From Anisus vortex (Eukaryota > Mollusca > Gastropoda > Planorbidae), in NCBI GenBank assembly GCA_949126835.1, contig OX421505.1:1483587-1547586 (forward strand): a stretch of DNA of 64,000 nucleotides, read 5' to 3'. Of the stretch, positions 56,475-64,000 are shown piece by piece (positions within the stretch are counted from its first letter, which is position 1; each line of letters opens with the position of its first letter). The position numbers and the translations under genes were made by a program. The notes beneath the pieces are model-generated. The model did no database searches. It saw only the letters and a list, made by a program, of their open reading frames with translations, and had not been told where the DNA came from.

Positions 56475-57500
56475 ACTTTGCATTAGTTAATTACACAATA
56501 TTCTTCTCTCATACTCTACTATATGTATATTTTGTTAGTTCACTAACATCTCTAACCATAAGCATCGAAACTGACAATAAGTGTAAACCATTGGTCCCCT
56601 CAGTTAAACCTAAAGAGCTAATGCATTGTACTACTGTCGCCATAATATGCTTTCTTTCATATTTCTGGAGATGGTAAAAGTATGGAGCGGTAGCCAGAAA
56701 CTACGACTTGTTTCATGGTGGACAGCTTAGTGCCTTGACAAGCTATGGCGGCCCCATGGCTAGGGTGTAGAGCAAACGTCTGAATTAAGAATAAAGCTAT
56801 TTCTATACGTTCAAAAAGTCTCTTGAGATGAAGACCTTTTTTTCAATATTCATTTCCGTTAAAGACAAAATGTTCTCTGCCGGCGAAGTTTCACACTACA
56901 TTATAGGAATACATTGCAGGCCCCAACAAAGCTAAGGGCAGTTGACTGATGGAGCATGTGGCAGTAACATGCAACCGCCATAAAGGCGGCTAGAATAGGG
57001 ATAGCTTAGAAATAGAGGTGTCTAGCTAGGAAAAGTTCGCCATCCTTTTCTGCATATGCAATGTTGGTCAGGGGCGGGGAAAAAAAGCATCTTTCTGGGA
57101 GAGTTCTGATGGTAATGATTATGATCCATAGCTTTTTGTTTACGTTTTTTAAAAGAGTCAGTGTAATTTTAATATAAAAGCAAAAACTATTTAATTAGGC
57201 ATTGTAGATTTAGACAGTTAAATATGATAGATGTTGAATGTGTTTTATTATTAAGTCTGAATAACTACTATAAAATATTATAACAAAAGTGTATTTATAT
57301 TGCGCTACTTTATTTCAGTATTAGCTGAATATGACTACTTTAATTTCTTTATTACATTTTAGAATATACTTTATAGGTTTTCTATTCAGCTTATACAGTT
57401 TTATAATAGATATTTTTTTTAATGAGATTTTTTATCTGAATTTCTACCTTATAAGTTACAGACGATACAGGTGTTGTGTCTATGTCATACGATTATCTAT
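56475..57500. other. Spacer with a less AT-rich part, unassigned
   Basis: 56580-57080 is less AT-rich than its flanks (tatggcggccccatggctag, ccgccataaaggcggc hairpin at about 56969). No ORF or family recognised; perhaps an old transposon. Confidence 0.35.
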
Positions 57501-57504
57501 AGTT

Positions 57505-57960
57505 TAAATCCACTCTTAAATTCTCATTAAATTTTAAAAGATGACAAACTTTTGGTTTACCCGATTTGTTCAGGCAACCCATTCAATGCACGGATGCCAG
57601 TCGGGAAGAAAGAAAATGTATGTAGGCCATGTAGCAAAACATTTATTACATTCATATAGAATAATAAAAGTGATTTTACGTTACTGTTTCAGCCTTTACC
57701 ACACTATTTTAACTAGTATATATTTTAACAAATGCATAAAATTGTAAACAACGTATGCATGGCACTATAAAAAAATTGTTGAATAATTTATTCTGATAAG
57801 TTGGTGTTTTTAAGATAATTTTTTATTAAATTAGAAAAAAAATACAGAGTAGGCTCACATATTTATTTAATCGAAACATTTAATGAACGGTAAATAATTT
57901 ATCGCGCTATAATGTTTAATTAATTTAATGTAATCGAAATGTACATATTGAAAACATTTG
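57505..57960. repeat. Third partial copy of the duplicated flank block
   Basis: Starts with a CR1 scrap on the minus strand (57540-57615, ttgttcaggcaacccattca). From 57655, aataataaaagtgattt, gataagttggtgtttttaag and cggtaaataatttatcg are collinear with 60805-61050 and with the left-hand block around 2110-2850. Confidence 0.65.
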
Positions 57961-58114
57961 GGAATGTAATTTAAAATTACTATTGCAATCAGGTTTAAAG
58001 AGGCAATATCTTTTTATTTAATACAAAGTTTGGACTATCCCTGGCTGAGAATCAAACACCCGTTTCCCGCATGTCTAAAATATAGACTAGTTTATTAGAT
58101 TTTACTATTGTTAG

Positions 58115-58285
58115 AAAGTCCTATGTTTTTAAAATTTTGAATCATCAATTGGCTTTATATTTCTTTGCCTAGAGATTATATCCATGTTCTTAGTTGTATG
58201 TTAAATGCGCCTTGAGCTTACATTATGTTTGTTGGCAGTTGGCAGCGCTATAGTGCTATACGAATAATATTATCATTATTACTTA
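58115..58285 (+). mobile_element. L2-like LINE 3' UTR fragment
   Basis: ttttgaatcatca, gcctagagattatatccatg, ttagttgtatgttaaatgcg and a duplicated ttggcagttggcagcgctat as in 40070-40200. Confidence 0.75.
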
Positions 58286-58389
58286 CTGAAAATTATTAAG
58301 GAAAGCGTTTAGTCCTGAAATTTATTTCAATCTTTAAAAAAAGTAATATTAATACAAATGTAAAAATTGGCCATTTTTCTTTTTCTAGA

Positions 58390-58455
58390 ATAGCAGTATA
58401 GGCATACTGTTTGGGAGTCGAACCCAGATCACTCGCATGGTAGCATTGGACGCTA
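58390..58455 (-). mobile_element. tRNA-like SINE head
   Basis: The minus strand has tgagtggctagcgtccaatg (A box side) and gggttcgactccc (B box). No full cloverleaf. Confidence 0.5.
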
Positions 58456-58459
58456 GCCA

Positions 58460-59360
58460 CTCATCTAGGGAAGCCACATATTGATAGCAAGATCGCATAA
58501 GTAAAATAATATGAGGCAATAAAGTCACGTGTCTTCACATCCTACTATGTATAAATAGATTACATTTGTAAACGTTTCCTTTTGTTTTGTTAAACCCGAA
58601 TGATTTGTCATATTTATATGTTACGTCATAAATAATAATAATAATTATATTATACTTGTAAAGCACACATCCCGTAGGATTTCATAATTTTGTCTTTACA
58701 GAAAGCAATATTCTATGTTTATTATATTGATTAGATCTAAATTATATTATTAGTGGTATAATATTAGTATAGTATATTTATTGCGTATTCGGGCATTTAT
58801 TAAAACATTAAATTTTACATCAACCAAGCATAAGATATAAGCTCCTAATGTTTGAGCATTAATTGTTGAGCTGGTGAAAGGGAGGTAACGAATGATTAAG
58901 CTACAAATTGCATCCCCTCATCTCTTAATATCGTCAACCGGAAAAATATTAATGTTTCTACATGTAATAAATTGGTGTAAGCTATTTTGTATGATAGATG
59001 CATTGTTTTTTTATGTATTATTTTATTGTTAGATATTTTAGTTATTTTATTTACAATAATCTCTAAGCGATATTTCTGAGGTATGACGTGGTTGTGAGTT
59101 AAGCAAGTGACGTCACAGTCTTGTTATTGTTGTTCATGGATGAATGGCGTATGGTTGTTCTTTAAAATCGCAAATATATTGCTATCATTGTTGTTTAATA
59201 TTAAAACAATATTAAAGTTTGAAGTATTTTCTGTTCTTATACAACAATTAAACTCCAACATAAACCAAGGATGTCGTGGACATTGAGGTGTCATCAAGGA
59301 TCTTCCTAAAATGAAATAGGTGAACATTATAGGCACATAGGTTTAATTAAGACAATTCTA
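58460..59360. other. Spacer
   Basis: A short aataataataataatta plus agcacacatcccgtagg stretch at 58629-58680 may be another LINE 3' end on the minus strand. The 70-codon minus-strand ORF at 59336-59124 has no recognisable feature. Confidence 0.4.
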
Positions 59361-59364
59361 AGAT

Positions 59365-59635
59365 AAGAAAAAAAAAATTAACAGCAAAAAATAAAAAAAA
59401 AGGCTAGTGTAGAAAAGGAAGAAAAAGAAGGAAAGAGATAGATTTTAAAAAACAGAGTCAAAGAGATAGAACGAATAAGAAAGAAAAAGAAAAAAACTAT
59501 AGCAAAAGAAAGAGAATAAATAAAAAAAAATAATCTAGAGTAAAACAGAGAAAAACCAAGAACTTACTTGAGAGAAAGAAAGAAAAAGTAAGATCTAGAG
59601 AGAAAGAGTAAAGAGAAAAAGATAAATAACTTACG
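59365..59635. repeat. Purine-rich GAAA-type simple sequence
   Basis: Imperfect gaaagaaaaaga runs on the plus strand. Confidence 0.9.
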
Positions 59636-59964
59636 CCTGTCCGCTTCAGAACATTCCTCCTTTCACCCCCCCCCCCACTCCCGCCTCCCTAGCTATTAGA
59701 AATTATTTACTTAGAGATAATTCTTGTTTGTAAACTAAACCAGCGATCGTCAAACGCTTTGAGCATAGTTTGCTAAAATAGTATTTCGTTATACTTAACG
59801 CGTTAACATATTTTAAAAGTCATCAAGTTCTAGCTCTCAAATTCTTGAAGAAGAGACTGGAATTGCCTTTTAGGGAGTCTTTAGTGCGCCATTGAAAATC
59901 GCATTCCGTGCCAAGGCTGATACGCTTGCCGTAAGTTACCGTTTATTGCAATACACAACATTTT

Positions 59965-60535
59965 TGCACAACTATTTTTGGGGGGAAAGTCAATGTGGCG
60001 CTTTTGAAATTAGCACAGAAATAAAACATGGCTGTATCCTTCCTTTGTCTTCTTCTTCAGATTATTGTGGAGACCCGGTTTGGACCGAGGAACAAGTCCA
60101 CAATTTAACTACGAATACAATTTTAAATTAACACAAACAAGAATTACAAACAGTTCACAGAGTTTTACTTGAGGTATATAGTCCAGCCCTTCAGTTAAGA
60201 TATGTCATCTTCTTCTCAACACTAATGAAATATGCTTTCCGTGAATCTACAGAAGGAATCTATCTGCGTACCCGATCCGACGGAGGGCTTTTCAAGCTGA
60301 CCAGACTAAGGACAAAAAGAAAGATCCGAGAACAGTAGTCAAAGACAGTTTATCTGAAGACGATGCAGCATTTATGTCTCACGCCTAGAAAGAAATTCAA
60401 GCATTAATGTTTACTGTTTCACAAAGTTCAGTCAGGATTTAGAACTCACCATCAGCATTTCAAGATTAAGGCACCACTGAATGACAAGGAATGGTCTTGT
60501 GGTACTAGACTGACCCTGAGTGGACAGACGTACAG
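59965..60535 (+). mobile_element. LINE reverse transcriptase fragment (better copy)
   Basis: FEISTEIKHGCILPL, then after an insertion at about 60050-60215 flanked by tcttcttct repeats, FRESTEGIYLRTRSDGGLFK, LTRLRTKRKIRE and a decayed FADD-like block, and ELTISISRLR. The paralogue at 1270-1795 lacks the insertion. Stops are present. Confidence 0.75.
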
Positions 60536-60539
60536 ATTA

Positions 60540-61870
60540 AACAACATTTATAATAAATTAGAATCGATTGATTTTATCCTTTTCAGACAAACTGGCTTTC
60601 TCGTAAAGCTGCTAATTTAACAAAGTAATTTAATACAATTTTCATTTTAGATATTTTATTTTTTACATTGTGTGCGTGTGTGCATAAAATTCTTTCTTTG
60701 GCCGAATATAATTGTACTTACTTGTCTTGAGTTATAAATGTATGTTCAGGCAACCCATTACATACACGGATGTATATACTGAAACTTTTATAATTAAATT
60801 ACGTATAAAAAATAAAAGTGATTTCAAGTGATTGTTTCATATTTTACCACAATATTTTTAAGTCAGTTTACTGTTTCAATAATTTTAATCAAATTGTGAA
60901 CAAAAACGCATGCAACTGTAAGGAAGTGTTTTAAGATTAATTCTGACAGTTTGGTGTTTTAAGATAAAGTTTAATCACATTCGATCAAATGAAGACTAGA
61001 CATTTATTTAAATAGAAATATTTTATTACCGCTAAATAATGTATCGTGTTGATATTAAATATAGCTATGTAAATTAAGCATGTTTATAATCTATAATGTA
61101 AGCCTTTTAATCTGATTCACATTACCAAGTATTTTTTCTTTTGGCGATCTATCTTTTACACAAAGTTTTTTTTTAAAGAAAAGAGCAGTAACAGTAAATC
61201 CTAATGACCTATTAACTTTTTCATTGTTATTTCCCTTCGACCATAGTTACAGTTATAAGCAAGACTAATTGATCGTTTTTATTTTTATTAAATGGATAAT
61301 TAACTTGTCTTCATAAATATAAACAAATTTATACCTAAATGTAAACGTACTTTAAACTTAAAATTATTTTTTTTCTTTTTTGAAAGTAAATTCTCTGAAT
61401 TACATGTTTTTTAAAATGTAAAACAAAACAATTTTCTGTAGTTCATGGTTTATAACCTATATTCAAGTGAAAGTATCTATCAGGTGACTAGGTGACCTAT
61501 TGTAATTTTTTTTACAATTTTATTTATTTAAGTTTAATAAATCATAAACTAAATAAAGAAATTTACAACAATATAAACATGACGTCACAGATATAAACAA
61601 GAAGAAGATATCAAGATACAAATGTTTAAAGTTTATTTACATAGCCTACAGAAAAATAAATGGTTTCAAATGGTTACAAGTAAAAAAATTACAATTTTTT
61701 CAGAACTATAAATTTAACAGAAGAACAAATAAATATCTTATATCTAAACAACACGAATAAAGTGAATACAGATTTATAGAAGCATGGAATAAATTAAATG
61801 TGATATAAAAATATATAAAACATCCTCAATGTTGCTTGTTTACATTTTTACACACAAGTGAAGCAATACA
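60540..61870. repeat. Duplicated flank block (right copy), noncoding
   Basis: 60910-61220 and 61615-61870 are collinear with 2090-2170 plus 2790-3230. It includes a CR1 scrap at about 60745-60775. The solo LTR of the left copy is absent here. Confidence 0.65.
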
Positions 61871-61871
61871 A

Positions 61872-62150
61872 TTAGAAGACATAACCAACTCCACTGTAAT
61901 TAAGTCCAGACTTTAAACTTCCACAATGGACAAATTCAATAGACCGATCACTACCATCTAACCCCACGCAGTGAACACTGGCTCCACTACTTCCAGGACA
62001 TGTACATGTGTATGCAAACTTAAGGTCATACAAATCACTGTCACGGTGACCTTCATGTAGATGTTCTAAGCTGAATGATTCAATAGGTATAAACTCTTGA
62101 TGACCTGGACTCTTCTGACAGTTTGTCCAATGTGTGTTACTTTATTCTCA
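61872..62150 (-). CDS. Terminal exon of an unknown gene family (SGLNYSGVG exon)
   Basis: The open minus-strand frame from about 62145 reads NCQKSPGHQEFIPIESFSLE, HLHEGHRDSDLYDLKFAYTC, TCPGSSGASVHCVG, FVHCG and SGLNYSGVGYVF with the stop at 61872-61874. Cysteines and the end match the copy at 3229-3357. A CAG acceptor lies near 62164, but a stop falls between it and the frame, so either the acceptor is closer or this copy carries a defect. Upstream exons are not identified. Function unknown; a Cys-rich secreted domain is suggested by composition only. Confidence 0.5.
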
Positions 62151-62159
62151 TGTTCACCT

Positions 62160-62455
62160 GTATATCACATAAAGTAAAGTGTGTGTAATAAATATATTAA
62201 GAACTGCGTGTAGCTTACCAAAAATAATACCTTATGGCGATTACAAAAATCTAGCACAAAAAAAGAGAAGATCAAAACTGTGACAAAGATGGACAATAGA
62301 TCTGGGACATAAACAGGTGCCTAAACCAATAGGAAAACAGGTCATCTCAAATAATCTTAGTAGTAGACAGTAAAGAAAAAACGGGCGGAGAAGCCGTCCA
62401 TGAGCAGATAACCATCTTTTAAAACGCAGGTCTAATAAACATTAGCAAAGAGAGG
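62160..62455. other. Spacer or decayed LINE sequence
   Basis: Less AT-rich; may be the upstream part of the LINE fragment that follows, but no clear frame. Confidence 0.35.
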
Positions 62456-62835
62456 TAACTGGTACAAAGAAGTTAAAGATGAGATCCACAGTAAAGAAGA
62501 AACTGAATAGAGATCAGACAAAATCACCAATGCTATGCTTACCCACTTAGGCCTCAAAGCCAAGAAAAAACTTCCTACAACTCTTCAATGTCAGCTGCAA
62601 AAATGGGAAAATGCCAACAATCTGGAAAAAAAAGGCCATTATGATCCCTATCCATAAACAAGTGAAACCTAGAGACTGAAGACATTTTTACCGACCTATA
62701 AGTCTAACCAGCAGTGTATGCAAGTTGATGGAAAGAAAAATCAACAAAAGACTCACCTGGTTTCTAGAATCAAACAATCTATTAACTCAAGAACAATGAG
62801 GCTTCAGAAGGTATAGATCAACCGATAGCTTTCGA
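62456..62835 (+). mobile_element. LINE RT N-terminal fragment
   Basis: Plus-strand pieces: KNGKMPTIWKKKAIMIPIHK, FYRPISLTSSVCKLMERKIN, KRLTWFLESNNLLTQEQ, GFRRYRSTD. These are RT motifs of a Jockey-like element, with several stops. Confidence 0.85.
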
Positions 62836-62839
62836 GATT

Positions 62840-63400
62840 GTCGTTCAGGTCAGGTCCTGAGGCTGTCGATGGCTCGTGTCATTAAAAGGCCATCATTGAC
62901 GACGGCTATATCGCCTTTAACTTCCGAACCATATACACATCTTTCCCCGATTGTCACGATGGTTTGTCTGATGGCCTCCACCTCTATCTCGTAGCTGCAG
63001 ATCGCACCACAATGCCCGAACAACTGTTCTCTTTAGGTATCTTCCCTTGCATACACCACAATACAACACGCTTCTCAACATCACTTCTGGCACTGTCGTC
63101 AGTAAACGCCTTCATGCACGCGTGATAAGAGTGTACAGTTTCGAGAGCGGTTGCAAGCTTTTAAGCGCAGCTACTGCGTTTTCCGACTGCGAGATCAATG
63201 AAGCGCATTCTTACCTCCGGTAGATAGGAAGAAATATGTGGATGAGGCTCCTCTCCCATCCACGGGGCATGCTTTCCATTGTGATTTCGATCTCTCTGCT
63301 CATTCTTCTTTAGAGGCAAGCTCTTCTTCAACTGCTTATACAACTCGAATGCAGTTGTAACGGTGGTGAGTAAACCAGCCATTGTTTATAAATTTCACTA
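62840..63400 (-). other. Unassigned, relatively GC-rich segment with a 73-codon ORF
   Basis: Minus-strand ORF 63382-63161 begins MAGLLTTVTTAFELYKQLKK and is basic, without a recognised domain. Past its stop, related frames continue with stops to about 62840. The composition differs from the neighbouring AT-rich DNA. It could be a decayed transposon gene; I cannot name it. Confidence 0.35.
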
Positions 63401-63988
63401 TCACTTTTTACTATTTCAAAAATAACTAATTGCTAGTATGCACTAACATGGTCAAAGGGAAATGACTCAGTAAATAGTCAATAGTATAGTACAAGAGTTA
63501 TGGGCACTGGGAAGATTATGAATGTCACAATCTAGTTTGTTCTACTGCGTCTTAGCTTTCTAAAGCATGCTTTGCACGTTTTACATGTCTGAGTCTGATC
63601 ACGGGGTTTTACATGTCTCAGTCTGATCACGAGGGTAAAAGACCGGAGAATAGTCAGTCGACTCAAATATCTAGAAGCGTATAGACGTATACGGTAGACT
63701 CGGAATCATACTACATTTTATCAGAATACTATTTCATTTCTTGGACTTATATTATATTATATGATTCATTGGATATTATATGTGATTGTTGGATGTACTC
63801 TGAATAATGTATTGTGAGTAATAATAAATAGATATATATATTGCTGCAAAGATTTGAATTATCAAGTGTGTTAAACGTACTGTGAAAATAATATTAAAGA
63901 AACATTTAACTCAACTCAATCAACTCAATCAACTCATGATTCTATTAGCCTACGAAGAACAATAATAATTAAGATAGAACCAATAACA
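63401..63988 (+). mobile_element. Possible LTR, start not defined
   Basis: The sequence ends ccaataaca at 63988 and is followed by a primer-site-like tggtggcagcg running off the window. An aataataaatag region near 63830 could be the polyadenylation area. The 5' end of the LTR cannot be placed (tgtcacaatc at 63524 is one candidate). Confidence 0.35.
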
Positions 63989-63989
63989 G

Positions 63990-64000
63990 TGGTGGCAGCG
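63990..64000 (+). promoter_or_regulatory. Possible primer-binding site at window edge
   Basis: TGGTGGCAGCG starts one base after the presumed LTR end (aataaca). TGG is the complement of a tRNA CCA end. The window stops here. Confidence 0.4.

Overview
This is eukaryotic, AT-rich, intron-bearing and very transposon-dense DNA. The mix of repeats (a CR1-type LINE with a 2A peptide and PHD finger, L2-like LINEs, Gmr1-like Ty3/gypsy elements, tRNA-derived SINEs, hAT and Tc1/mariner MITEs) and the spliced host genes suggest a mollusc. A heterobranch or freshwater snail is my best guess; the species cannot be fixed from sequence alone. There are no rRNA genes, no intact tRNA genes, no CRISPR array and no prokaryotic operon structure.

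The main host content is a small cluster of related genes for short membrane-type proteins. Two complete-looking five-exon genes stand head to head, with start codons about 425 bp apart: one on the minus strand (42396 to 33241, 274 aa, clear C-terminal transmembrane segment) and one on the plus strand (42821 to 49245, 272 aa, weaker hydrophobic tail). They share exon number, four intron phases, nearly equal lengths and a cysteine pattern (FCC..PCQVS...C). I assembled both by hand from splice sites. A decayed third copy lies at 10293-11085, and two more copies of the exon-2 type lie at 25985-26208 and 32714-32802. The family is not one I can name. Its form (signal peptide, diverged ectodomain, single membrane anchor, tandem and inverted copies) resembles snail polymorphic transmembrane clusters linked to parasite resistance, but that link is inference.

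Region by region. 1-3360: LINE scraps, a solo LTR and a conserved terminal exon of a second unknown gene family, whose sister exon is at 61872-62150. The two exons sit in a duplicated block (about 1.27-3.36 kb and 59.97-62.15 kb). 3358-9878: a 25-bp minisatellite split by a young Gmr1-like LTR retrotransposon with an intact 1101-aa Gag-protease-integrase ORF but no reverse transcriptase. 9.9-15.3 kb: a second copy of the 34.6-38.7 kb receptor-gene block, now a pseudogene, invaded by a near full-length CR1 element. 15.5-20.5 kb: a decayed coiled-coil gene and three unusual tandem arrays, possibly one undescribed element. 20.5-26.2 kb: LINE ends and AT-rich spacer. 26489-32713: a second, decayed Gmr1-like element, also without visible reverse transcriptase, inserted in an exon-2-like fragment. 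33.2-49.2 kb: the head-to-head gene pair with introns full of transposons. 49.3-64 kb: microsatellites, a perfect 6 x 106 bp array, LINE scraps, the second duplicated block, and a possible LTR/primer-site junction at the right edge.

The receptor-like cluster appears to have grown by duplication and then been independently bombarded by transposons. The paralogous blocks serve as empty sites that give insertion boundaries and target-site duplications for several elements.
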